Of a DNA stretch of 64,000 nucleotides, positions 11,158-22,367 are shown piece by piece. Numbering within the stretch: position 1 is the first letter of the stretch; each line of letters starts with the position of its first letter. Below the pieces are notes generated by a model. The model was not told where the DNA came from. It was given only the letters and a program-made list of their open reading frames with translations, and made no database searches. Position numbers and translations under genes: made by a program. Source of the DNA: Bacteroides sp. (lineage in GTDB: Bacteria; Bacteroidota; Bacteroidia; Bacteroidales; Bacteroidaceae); contig JAJQFD010000052.1 of the NCBI GenBank assembly GCA_021201335.1, positions 22,405 to 86,404 of the forward strand, in the 5' to 3' direction.

Positions 11158-11194
11158 TGTGCGATAGCGCACGTGTTTTGTGCGTTTTTTCACA
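11158..11194. promoter_or_regulatory. Two 16-bp dyad sites (TGTGCGATAGCGCACG and TGTGCGTTTTTTCACA), candidate enhancer sites for the NtrC-like regulator
   Basis: Sites at 11158-11173 and 11179-11194, start-to-start 21 bp, in the divergent intergenic region. Confidence 0.55.
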
Positions 11195-11249
11195 TCTTTC
11201 CGTAAGTGTGTTCTTTATTATCTTCTTGTATTACAACCGATTGTCGGAA

Positions 11250-11265
11250 TGGCATGTCTTTTGAA
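11250..11265 (+). promoter_or_regulatory. Candidate sigma-54 promoter TGGCATG-tctt-TTGAA
   Basis: Matches TGGCAYR-N4-TTGCW spacing with one mismatch in the -12 element (GA instead of GC); about 30 bp upstream of ATG 11296. Confidence 0.5.
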
Positions 11266-11295
11266 ATAAAGGAATGTATAATAGTGGTCCAAAAG

Positions 11296-12786
11296 ATGAA
11301 AATCATATATCTGCTAAGACTGATGTTTTTTTGCTGGAATGAATTACTCGTTTTTGTTGATTTACCCACAGGTTGAACCTTTGGAATTGACATTGGAAGA
11401 GACTGTAGAGAGGGCACAAACATATTCGCCAGATGCTCAAACCGCCCGTCATAGCTTTCGCTCGGAATACTGGAATTATAAATACTATCGCGCCAATTAT
11501 CTGCCTTCTTTAACGCTTACCTCAAATCCGTACCTGAAAAGAGTTATTAATGAAATTACCCTGGAAGACGGTACAGTGAAGTTTGTTGAACAAAATATGT
11601 TAAGTACGGATCTTTCTTTCCAGTTTACTCAGAATATTCCGTGGACGGGGGGGGAAGCGTTTTTCTGGAAACCTTTGCGCAGCGTATTGATATGTTAAGC
11701 GATAGGGCAACATCCTGGCAAACATCTCCCATAAATATAGGCTATAGTCAATCTTTATTTGGGTATAATCAGTTGAAGTGGGATCAGAAAATTGAACCTG
11801 TCCGTTATCAGGAAGCCCGGAAAAGATATCAGGAAAAACTAGAATTGATTGCCACAAATGCTACTGATTTGTTTTTTGCATTGGCAACTGCCCAAAGTAA
11901 TCTAGAAACAGCTTTATTTAATTTTGCCCAGGCAGATACACTTTATCATTTTGCACAAGGACGATATGGTATTGGAACTATTACGGAAAATGAAATGCTT
12001 CAGCTTGAAATCAACCGACTGACAGAAGAAACCAATCAGCTGAATGCCCGTATTGAAGTGGAAAACAGCATACAGACCCTTCGTTCGTATCTGAGTTTCC
12101 AGGAAGATGTAGAAATAAGAGTAAAACTGAATCAGGAAGTACCGGGATTCATGATAGAATCCCATCATGCCTTATTAATTGCAACTGAGAACAGTCCTGA
12201 TATACTGCAAATGCTTCGTTGGAAATTGGAGAGTGAGAATGCTGTAGCCCAGGCAAAAGCTAATGCCGGGATAAAGGCTAATTTATACGTTCGCTTGGGT
12301 CTGACGCAAACAGCAAACAACTGGAAAGATGCTTATAAAAATCCACTTGATCAGCAATATATTAGTTTAGGAATTACATTACCTATTCTTGACTGGGGAA
12401 GAGGGAAAGGGAAAATACAGATTGCCCGTTCCCAGCGTGACCTGGTGTATACCCAAGTTCGACAATATGAAACAGATTTTGAGCTCAATGTACGCAAGCT
12501 GGTGAAACTTTTCAATTTACAGGTACAACGGGTAGAGATTGCCATACGTACTGATCAAACGGCGCAGCGTCGACATGATGTGGCGCGACGGTTATACTTA
12601 CTGGGGAAATCGACGATACTTGACCTGAATGCTTCGATTGCTGAGAAGGACAGTGCAAAACGCAGTTATATTAATGCTTTACATTATTATTGGACATTAT
12701 ACTATACATCACGAAGTATTACATTGTATGATTTTCAACAAAATAAAGCTCTGTCAGTTAACCTGGAAGAACTGATAGAAAATTAA
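11296..12786 (+). pseudogene. TolC-family outer membrane efflux protein, frame interrupted at G8 (and possibly T7) tract
   Basis: ORFs 11339..11698 (LELTLEETVERAQTYSPDAQTARHSF...QNIPWTGG) and 11641..12786 (GSVFLETFAQRIDML...) join across the G8 at 11647-11654; an upstream M-start ORF (MKIIYLLRLMFF) joins in frame if T7 at 11326-11332 is read as T6. Confidence 0.8.
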
Positions 12787-12796
12787 AATACTTTTT

Positions 12797-14047
12797 ATGG
12801 ATATACAACGAGAAAAGCAACCCTGGTACAGCCGATATAAATATCATATGGCTGCAGGCATAATCTTTACCGTCTTCTTGGTATATGTGGTTTTCCTTTC
12901 GGTAGGCCCCCGCCGTCTTCAGGTAGATGTTGAAAGGATACAGATTGCAGTAGTGAAGAAAGATAAATTCCTGGAATATATTGATGTGGAAGGGGTGGTG
13001 CAACCTATTCTAACTATTCAGGTAAATACACGTGAAGCGGGTAGCGTAGATTATATTCCAGGTGAAGAAGGAAGTATGCTTTCTCAGGGAGATACCATTC
13101 TTGTATTGTCAAATCCGGATCTGGTTCGCAGTATTGAAGATCAGCGTGACGAATGGGAAAAACAGATGATATCTTATCAGGAAAAACTAATCGAAATGGA
13201 ACAGAAGAGTCTTACCTTACAACAACAGGCTTTACAAACAGACTATGAGCTGACTCGTCTCCGAAAAAGTTATGAATTAGATAAAGAAGAATATCGAATG
13301 GGTATTAAGAGCAAGGCCCAACTGGAAGTGTCTGAAGATGAATTTAATTTTAATGTAGAGAAGGCAGCCCTGCAACGGGAAGGACTCCGGCAAGATTCGG
13401 TTGTAACTATGATCCGCCGTGATCTGCTGCGCAATGACCAAGAGCGAGAACGAAAAAAATACCTGCGTTCCTGCGAGCGTCGGGATGACCTGATTGTTAA
13501 GGCTCCGGTCAACGGGCAGCTAAGTTTTATAAAGGTAACTCCCGGTCAGATGGTATCTTCCAATGAAGCTATTGCTGAAATTAAAATACTTGATCAGTTT
13601 AAAATACATACGTCGTTGAGTGAATATTATATCGACCGGATTGTAACCGGATTACCTGGTACCATTCATTATCAGGGAAGCAAATACCCATTACAGATCA
13701 GTAAAGTAGTGCCTGAAGTAAAAGACCGGACATTTGATGTGGATCTGGTTTTTACAGGAGAGATACCTGATAATGTTCGTATTGGTAAAAGCTTTCGGGT
13801 ACAAATAGAATTAGGACAACCGGAAGAAGCTTTGGTAATATCTCGGGGCAATTTTTATTCTACTACAGCAGGGCAGTGGGTTTACAAACTTAATGGTACT
13901 AAAACAAAAGCTACACGTGTACCCATATCCATTGGCCGGCAAAACCCGCAACAATATGAAATAACAGATGGGCTACATCTAGAAGACTATGTGATTACCA
14001 CAGGATATGATACTTTTGGTGATGCACAGGAGTTAATATTGAAATAA
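12797..14047 (+). CDS. HlyD-family membrane fusion protein (periplasmic adaptor)
   Basis: Single N-terminal TM, coiled coil, VKAPVNGQLSFIKVTPGQMVSSNEAIAEI lipoyl-like motif; follows TolC gene. Confidence 0.88.
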   Translation: MDIQREKQPWYSRYKYHMAAGIIFTVFLVYVVFLSVGPRRLQVDVERIQIAVVKKDKFLEYIDVEGVVQPILTIQVNTREAGSVDYIPGEEGSMLSQGDTILVLSNPDLVRSIEDQRDEWEKQMISYQEKLIEMEQKSLTLQQQALQTDYELTRLRKSYELDKEEYRMGIKSKAQLEVSEDEFNFNVEKAALQREGLRQDSVVTMIRRDLLRNDQERERKKYLRSCERRDDLIVKAPVNGQLSFIKVTPGQMVSSNEAIAEIKILDQFKIHTSLSEYYIDRIVTGLPGTIHYQGSKYPLQISKVVPEVKDRTFDVDLVFTGEIPDNVRIGKSFRVQIELGQPEEALVISRGNFYSTTAGQWVYKLNGTKTKATRVPISIGRQNPQQYEITDGLHLEDYVITTGYDTFGDAQELILK

Positions 14048-14056
14048 TGAATTAAT

Positions 14057-14740
14057 ATGAATACTATGATCCAAACAGAAAACTTACAAAAGATCTTCCA
14101 GACGGAAGAAGTTGAAACATGGGCATTGAACAATGTCAATATTCAAATCAGTGAAGGCGAATTTGTAGCTATTATGGGACCTTCCGGTTGTGGAAAATCG
14201 ACTTTACTTAACATTCTGGGGTTACTGGATAAACCTACATCCGGCAACTATCGTCTCAATGGAACAGATGTATCCAACTATACAGAGTCGCAGCGCACTA
14301 ATCTCCGGAAAGGTGTAATTGGTTTCGTATTCCAGAGCTTTAACCTGATTGATGAATTGAATTTATTTGAGAATATCGAACTTCCTTTACTCTATATGGG
14401 TATTTCTGCTTCCGAAAGAAAAAAGCGGGTTGAAAGGGCAATGGAACGAATGGAGATTCATCAACGGAGTAAACATTTTCCTCAACAGTTGTCAGGAGGC
14501 CAGCAACAACGGGTTGCAATAGCACGCGCTGTTGTGGCTAATCCGAAGTTGATTCTTGCTGATGAGCCTACCGGTAATCTCGACTCTAAGAATGGAAAGG
14601 AGGTAATGTTCTTATTAAGCGAGCTTAACCGGGAAGGGACTACAATTGCGATGGTTACCCACTCTCAACATGATGCGAGTTATGCCCAACGGATAATTAA
14701 TTTATTTGATGGTCAGGTGATAAGTGAATTTAGGGGATAG
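14057..14740 (+). CDS. ABC transporter ATP-binding protein (MacB/LolD type)
   Basis: Walker A GPSGCGKSTLL, signature LSGGQQQRVAIARA, Walker B LILADEPTG. Confidence 0.95.
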   Translation: MNTMIQTENLQKIFQTEEVETWALNNVNIQISEGEFVAIMGPSGCGKSTLLNILGLLDKPTSGNYRLNGTDVSNYTESQRTNLRKGVIGFVFQSFNLIDELNLFENIELPLLYMGISASERKKRVERAMERMEIHQRSKHFPQQLSGGQQQRVAIARAVVANPKLILADEPTGNLDSKNGKEVMFLLSELNREGTTIAMVTHSQHDASYAQRIINLFDGQVISEFRG

Positions 14741-14887
14741 AAGGGTTCCCGTATTGCGCATGCTGAGGCTGCCTCCCACATAGATGTATTAAGAGCACTG
14801 AAGGCTGATTAAGGAATAGGGGGTATCTTTTTTTGAGTACAAAATTTCATATTTACCGTCTTCTGATTATAACTGAACCGGTATAAT

Positions 14888-17800
14888 ATGAAATTCAAAT
14901 ATTACCTTGCTTTTATTGTTTTCGTAAGTTTGTTTTCTTTCCGAAGTGTCCAGGCACAGCCATCATTGCAGCAGCAATTCCAAAATCCACCCGAAGAAGC
15001 GAAACCCTGGACAATCTGGCATTGGATGTTTGGTGCTCTTTCCAAAGAAGGGCTGACAGCTGATCTGGAAGCAATGAAAGAAGTGGGTCTGGGCGGTGCA
15101 TTTATATTGGCCATTAAATCGCCGGAACAAGGGCCACCTTATCCGGGAGCGCTCCGGCAACTTACCCCTGAATGGTGGGGAATGGTTCACCATACCATGA
15201 AGGAAGCCGACCGATTAGGATTGAAACTCGGTATGCATATATGCGACGGGTTTGCATTAGCCGGTGGTCCGTGGATTACACCAGAAGAATCCATGCAGAG
15301 AATTGTCTGGGCAGATACAATTGTTTCCGGAGGGAAAATAAAAGACCTAACTCTGCCACAACCGGAGAATTATCAAGGTTATTACAAAGATATAGCACTG
15401 TATGCCTATCCGATTTCTCCAAAGAGGACGCAAGAATTAACCCGAAAAGATTTTCCTATCATAACAACTTCAGCAGAGGTTGATACTACCGGTGGTTTTT
15501 TCCGGGCAAATGCTACGGATATCAGTGATCCTGCTGCGGACGGGGCATGGATACAGTATGAGTTTACCGAACCTTTCACTTGTCGCAACATTGAGATCGT
15601 AAAGGTGAACAATAACTACCAGGCACAACGCCTGAAAGTGATGGCTAGCAATGACGGAATAAACTTTCGACTGGTAAAGCAACTTGTACCAGCACGCCAG
15701 GGATGGCAGAATTATGAGTTTAACGATACCCATGCCATTCCACCAACTACTGCGCGATACTTTCGTTTTTATTGGAATCCAGCGGGTACGGAGCCAGGAA
15801 GCGAAGATATGAACGATGCCAAGTGGAAACCGAATCTCAAAATCAAAGAAATCTTATTGCATAGTGAACCTCGTCTCCATCATTGGCAAGCAAAAACAGG
15901 CCTCGTATGGCGAGTAGCAAATCATACAGCTAACAACGAAATTACACCTTCGGACTGTATATCTAAGGAGAGTTTGATAAACCTGACAGGCTTTATGAAG
16001 GAAGGTGTTCTTAGCACAGAACTTCCCAAAGGTAACTGGAAATTGTTGCGCATCGGCCATACTTCCAACGGACATACCAATGAAACTGGGGGAGCAGGAA
16101 AAGGATTGGAATGCAATAAATTCAGCCGGACTATTGTGAGGAAGCAGTTGGAAAACTGGTTTGGTGCTGCTTTCCGACAGACAGATCCGGCTCTGGCACG
16201 TCGGGTACTTAAATCTATCTTTGTCGATAGTTGGGAGTGTGGAAGCCAGAATTGGAGTGACAATTTCGCCGCAGAATTTGAGGCTCGTCGTGGTTATGAC
16301 CTGATGCCTTACCTGCCACTTTTAACCGGACTACCCATGGAAGATGCGGAAATCTCCGAAAGAATATTACGTGATGTACGTACTACTATGGCCGATCTTG
16401 TAGTAGATGTTTTTTATACGGAATTGGCTGCATTCGCCAAAGACTACGACTGTGAAATATCTGCTGAAAATGTTTCACCTACCATGATCAGCGATGGAAT
16501 GACTCACTTTCAGAAAGTAGACCGCCCGATGGGGGAATTCTGGTTGAGAAGTCCCACGCACGATAAGACCAATGATATGCTAGATGCTATCAGTGGAGCA
16601 CATATTTACGGGAAACCGATTGTACAGGCAGAAGCATTTACTCAGATTCGTGGCCATTGGGATGAACATCCCGGGATGCTGAAAGCAATGCTTGATCGCA
16701 ATTATGCATTAGGCATCAATAAAATGGTATTCCATGTATATGTTCATAATCCGTATTTGGATCGTAAACCAGGTATGACACTGGACGGTATCGGACTCTT
16801 TTTTCAACGGGATCAAACGTGGTGGAAGCACGGAGCCAAAGCTTTTGTTGAATATGCCACCCGTGTCCAAACCTTATTACAATATGGCTGTCCAGTTGCT
16901 GATATTGCTGTTTTTACAGGTGAAGAGATGCCTCGTCGGGCTGTTTTACCCGAACGTCTGGTTCCTTCCTTACCCGGTATTTTTGGAGCAGAAAGAGTAG
17001 CAAGCGAGAAGAAAAGATTAGCTAACGAAGGCCGGCCTTTGAGAAGCATTGCAGGAGTAACCCATGCCGCCAACATGGCTGATCCGGAGAAATGGGTCAA
17101 CGCTTTACGGGGATATGCTTATGATTCTTTTAATAAAGATGCCTTACTAAACCATGCTAAAGTAGAAAATGGCAGAATAGTTTTATCCGGAGGTGCCTCT
17201 TATAAAGTGCTTGTATTGCCTTTGGCTCGTCCAATGAATCCGGATAATATACCTTTATCTTCTGAAGTCTCAACTAAAATTGAAGAGTTTCGCAAAGGGG
17301 GGTGATTATTCCTGAATTACCCTATAACGAGGATGATTTTTCTGCATATCAGTTGGAAAGAGACGTAATTGTTCCTGAAAATATTGCCTGGACTCATCGA
17401 ACCGGGGAGGAAGCTGATATTTATTTTATCGCCAATCAAGCAGGGGAAGCTGTTTCTTTTGATGCCTCTTTACGTATGGTCGGTACTCCCGAACTTTGGA
17501 ATCCGGTAACCGGAGAGATCACCTTGCCTTTAGAGGTTGAAACCCATGGAATGCGTACCATTGTGCCATTACGTCTTGATTCCAATGAATCGGTATTTGT
17601 GGTCTTTCGGAAACAGGGAAATACAGTGGCGGATGCTATGCAAGAAAAATCATCTGTTACCTTGCCTTTGGAGGTGGATCATTGGAGTATTTTATTCCCA
17701 TCTCTAGGTCAGTTAACCTTAACTAAAGGTCATCTTTTTGATTGGAGTAAAGAAGAAGATGAAAAAATAAAATATTATTCTGGTACTGCCGTTTATAATA

Positions 17801-18132
17801 CTATTTTTAAATGGAAAGGTAAACCGAAAGGACGTATTTATTTATCTCTGGGTGAGGTAGCCAATATAGCTAATGTCTGTGTAAATGGTATAGATTGCGG
17901 AACTGCCTGGACAGCTCCTTATCAGGTAGAGATAACAGAAGTCCTGAAGAAAGGAAATAACCGTCTGGAAATACAAATAGAAAATACCTGGGCTAATGCC
18001 CTTAACGGATTGGAGAAAGGGAAAGCCCCTTTTAACGGTATTTGGACCAATGCCAAGTATCGTAGAAAAGAAGATACACTGCTTCCGGCAGGATTACTAG
18101 GCCCCGTGAAAATTATTGTGCGAGAGCATTAA
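14888..18132 (+). pseudogene. Glycoside hydrolase family 106-like (alpha-L-rhamnosidase), frameshifted at a G6 tract
   Basis: WTIWHWMFGALSKEGLTADLEAMKEVGLGGAFIL..., C-terminal galactose-binding-like domain in second ORF 17302..18132; frames join (EFRKGGVIIPELPYNEDDF) if G6 at 17297-17302 is G7 (1082 codons). Confidence 0.85.
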
Positions 18133-18146
18133 AAACGATTGATATA

Positions 18147-19574
18147 ATGAGAATTTTAAACCCAAAGCTAAGCCTTTTCTTACTGCTGGCAATTATTACC
18201 TTGCCTGCTTTTGCTGAAGTAAAATTGCCTGCTTTCTTTTCTGACGGCATGGTGCTGCAGCAACAAACAAGTGCAAATTTGTGGGGGATAGCCACTCCTA
18301 AAAAGAAAATAACGGTTACCACCGGATGGGACCAGAAGCAATACACGGTTACTGCCGATGCTTCCGGTAAGTGGAAATTAATAGTAACTACCCCGGTAGC
18401 AGGAGGTCCTTACGAAATAACTTTTAACGATGGTCAGGAGACGACCCTGAAAGACATCCTGGTGGGCGAACTCTGGATATGTTCCGGTCAGAGCAATATG
18501 GAAATGCCTATGAAAGGATATAAGAACCAGCCTATAGACAATTCGAACATGGACGTATTGAAGAGTAGGAATCCCAATCTTCGTTTATTTACAGTAAAAC
18601 GAACTTCTACTCTGAAACCACAAACCGATGTAGTGGGAGAATGGAAGGAAGCAATACCTGAAAATGTTTACGAGTTTAGTGCTACAGCCTATTATTTCGG
18701 TCGATTGGTGCAGGAAATAACCGAAGTTCCTGTAGGGCTGATCTTGGCTGCCTGGGGCGGTTCGGCTGCGGAAGCCTGGATGACCGAAGATTGGCTCAAG
18801 GCTTTCCCCGATGCTAAAATACCACGCACGGACGAAGACATTAAATCTAAAAACCGTACTCCAACCGTATTATATAATGGTATGCTTCATCCCCTTATCG
18901 GAATCAGTATGCGAGGTGTAATCTGGTATCAGGGAGAAGATAATTATAATCGTTCACACACATATGCTGACATGTTCACTACATTGATTAATGGTTGGCG
19001 TTTGGAATGGAAACAGGGTGATTTCCCGTTTTATTATTGTCAGATTGCTCCCTATGATTACGGTATTATTACTGAACCAGGAAAGGAACCCATCAATTCA
19101 GCCTATCTTCGTGAAGCACAGGCACAGGTAGAACATCGGGTAACTAATTCGGGAATGGCTGTCCTATTGGATGCAGGAATGGAAAAAGGTATTCACCCAT
19201 CCAATAAACGAGCTGCGGGAGAAAGATTAGCTTTTTTGGCATTAAGTAAAACATACGGCATAAAAGGTATTTCGGGTGACAGCCCTTACTATAAATCAAT
19301 GGAGATTCAGGGCGATACTGCCATTGTCTCTTTTGAGCGTGCCCCGATGTGGATTACGGCAGAAAATTTTGAGTCAAAAAATTTTAAGATAGCTGGTGAA
19401 GTTAAAGTGTTTTATCCTGCCAAAGCTTGGATATCACGTAGCAAAGTATATGTGAAGAGTGAAGAGGTGAAGAAACCTGTGGCTGTACGGTATGGTTTTG
19501 AGAACTATGTGAAGGGAGATCTTTTTGGTTGTAACGGTCTGCCGGTATCTTCATTCAGAACGGATAATTGGTAG
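18147..19574 (+). CDS. Sialate O-acetylesterase-like / SGNH carbohydrate esterase
   Basis: Signal peptide, VGELWICSGQSNMEMPM GQSN block, GVIWYQGEDNYNR, MAVLLDAGMEKGIHPSNK. Confidence 0.88.
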   Translation: MRILNPKLSLFLLLAIITLPAFAEVKLPAFFSDGMVLQQQTSANLWGIATPKKKITVTTGWDQKQYTVTADASGKWKLIVTTPVAGGPYEITFNDGQETTLKDILVGELWICSGQSNMEMPMKGYKNQPIDNSNMDVLKSRNPNLRLFTVKRTSTLKPQTDVVGEWKEAIPENVYEFSATAYYFGRLVQEITEVPVGLILAAWGGSAAEAWMTEDWLKAFPDAKIPRTDEDIKSKNRTPTVLYNGMLHPLIGISMRGVIWYQGEDNYNRSHTYADMFTTLINGWRLEWKQGDFPFYYCQIAPYDYGIITEPGKEPINSAYLREAQAQVEHRVTNSGMAVLLDAGMEKGIHPSNKRAAGERLAFLALSKTYGIKGISGDSPYYKSMEIQGDTAIVSFERAPMWITAENFESKNFKIAGEVKVFYPAKAWISRSKVYVKSEEVKKPVAVRYGFENYVKGDLFGCNGLPVSSFRTDNW

Positions 19575-19836
19575 TGGTTAGTAAGAGAAGCTATTGATTT
19601 ACACCGATATAATAATGAATATAGGTCTTAAAATCAGATTAGATAGTATGAGACTTGTGTAGCTTGTGTTACTAAGATACATAGGAAATGCCGTCACTAA
19701 CGATCAAAAAATCAGTGTTTTACAAGGATCTGTAATACGAGTGATACTTTTTTGAAGAAATTCTCTTGGAAAAAGATATCCTTTCAATCGAAAAATGGAA
19801 CTTGCTTTTAATCAAAATGCAATAAGCATCTCAGCC

Positions 19837-19875
19837 AAATCCCGGTTGCATTTGGTCGGAATGCAACCGGGATTT
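19837..19875. repeat. Perfect 16-bp inverted repeat with 7-nt loop, AAATCCCGGTTGCATT tggtcgg AATGCAACCGGGATTT
   Basis: Read directly from the sequence; intergenic. Confidence 0.85.
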
Positions 19876-20088
19876 ATCCATAGATTAACCGGAATTTCCA
19901 GAAAGGGTGTGCTATAAAAAATAGATTAAATAATCGTATGTTAAAATATTTATATCTGAAAAAATGAGGAAATAAACCTTAATTATTTATCATGTCAAAA
20001 ACCAGATTTTATAAATTATTATTTACTATATTTACGGTGTACGGAGTGATCTGAGTACATTTTACCTTTATTTTCGTCCATTTTTAGT

Positions 20089-22329
20089 ATGAAAAGAACG
20101 CTTTTTCTTATTCTATGGGTGGTGTTTTCAAGTATGTTGACTCTTTATGGTCAGTATACTTCTTTTACCTGGAACACTCCTAGCCAGAACTCTTCCGAAT
20201 CCATGCCTTGTGGAGGTGGCGATATAGGAATGAATGTGTGGGTTGAAAACGGAGATTTGCTTTTCTACCTGAGTCGGAGTGGTACCTTTGATGAACATAA
20301 TTGCATGCTCAAATTAGGTCGGTTCCGTATTCGTTTTACACCTAACCCTTTCGAAGATACGACAGATTTCCGACAGGAATTAAAGCTTCAGGACGGATAT
20401 GTCGAAGTGTCCGCTAAAGGAACTACCATTCAGTTGTGGGCCAATGTTTTTAGCCCTGTAGTGCATGTTGAACTGGAAAGCTGGCAGCCTGTAACTGCTG
20501 AAATCTTTTATGAAAACTGGCGATACGAAGACAGACTGATCCGAAAAGGAGAAGGTCAGCAAAATTCCTATAAATGGGCGCCGCCTAAAGGTAGTTATAC
20601 TTCCAAAGATTCTGTTTCGGTGTTTTCCAACCAACTAACCTTTTATCATCGTAACCCTGCTGAAACTGTTTTTGATGTAGTGGTGAAGCAATAAGGATTA
20701 GATACGGTAAAAGAACGACTGATGAATCCGTTGGCTAATCTTACTTTTGGTGGCAAACTTTGGGGAGATAATCTTGTTTATACTGGTATGCAGGAAGACA
20801 CATACGCTGGAACAGATTATCGTGCATGGGTTTTTCGAACTCGTAAACCTGTACGGCGTGAACATATTCGTATTGCCCTTCATACCGAGCAGGCGGAAAC
20901 CATGGCTCAATGGCAGGAAAATCTCCATCAAACCATTACCCGTATTCAGTCCGCAAAAGATAAAAAACAATCCCGTGCGTGGTGGCATGATTTCTGGCAA
21001 AGAAGTTATATTAAGGGTTCCGGTGCAGCTGAAGAGATTACCCGCAATTACACCCTTTTCCGGTATATGCTGGGATGCAATGCTTATAGCAATGTTCCTA
21101 CTAAATTTAACGGTGGTTTATTTACGTTTGATCCCTGTTATGTGGATGAGAAACAGTCATTTACTCCTGATTATCGCAAGTGGGGTGGAGGAACCATGAC
21201 GGCTCAAAACCAACGCCTTATTTATTGGCCCATGCTCAAAAGTGGAGATGTGGATATGATGACTGCTCAGTTCGATTTCTATCATTGTATGTTGGGTAAT
21301 GCGGAATTACGTTCCGAAGTTTATTGGGGACATCGGGGTGCCTGCTTTGCCGAACAATTGGAAAACTTTGGTTTGCCCAATCCGGCCGAGTATGGTTTCA
21401 AACGTCCGGACTGGTTTGATAAAGGGCTGGAATACAATGCTTGGCTGGAATACGAGTGGGATACGGTTTTGGAGTTTTGCCAGATGATACTGGAAACAGC
21501 ACGTTATCAGGGAGCAGATATCAGTAAATACATTCCGATGATCGAAAGCTGTCTTACTTTTTTTGATGAACATTACCGCTATCGTGCCAGCCGGCGCGGA
21601 AGAAAAGATCTGGATGGAGATGGCCATCTGGTACTTTATCCCGGCTCGGCCTGTGAGACATATAAAATGACGAACAATGCTTCCAGTACTATTGCCGCTT
21701 TGAAAACAGTGTTGGAAACATACGGAAAAAAGAATGAAATGCTGGAAACCATTCCGCCAATCCCCTTCCGAATAGTGGAAGGAAAGGAAATGATTTCTCC
21801 GGCAAAGACATGGGAGCGTGTGAATAATGTCGAAACTCCCCAGCTATATCCTGTTTATCCATGGCGTACATACGGAGTAGGCAAAGAAGGACTGGATATA
21901 GCTCGTAATACATATTGGTATGATCCGGATGCGGTGAAATTCCGTTCGCATATAGGATGGAAGCAGGATAATATCTGGGCGGCCTGTCTGGGTTTAACAG
22001 ATGAAGCTGCCCGTCTGGCCTTACTCAAACTGAACAACGGTCCACATCGCTTCCCTGCATTCTGGGGTCCAGGTTTCGACTGGACACCCGATCATAATCA
22101 TGGAGGTAGCGGTATGATTGGCTTGCAGGAAATGCTATTGCAGACCAATGGAGAACAAATTTATCTATTTCCGGCATGGCCTCCGGATTGGGATGTCGGA
22201 TTTAAGCTCCATGCTCCAGGATTAACAATAGTTGAAGCGGAGTTGAAAGGAGGAAAAGTAATAAACCTGAAAGTAACGCCTGAAAATAGAAAAAAAAGAC
22301 ATTATAATAATGATCCAATAACCATTTAA
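20089..22329 (+). pseudogene. DUF5703-like / GH95-like catalytic protein with in-frame TAA
   Basis: ORFs 20089..20694 (SFTWNTPSQNSSESMPCGGGDIGMNVW) and 20722..22329 are in the same frame, separated by one TAA (VVKQ*GLDTVKERLMNPLANLTFGG); 747 codons overall. Confidence 0.8.
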
Positions 22330-22367
22330 CCATTCATAAACCTTGATTATAATAACAAACCTTTTTT

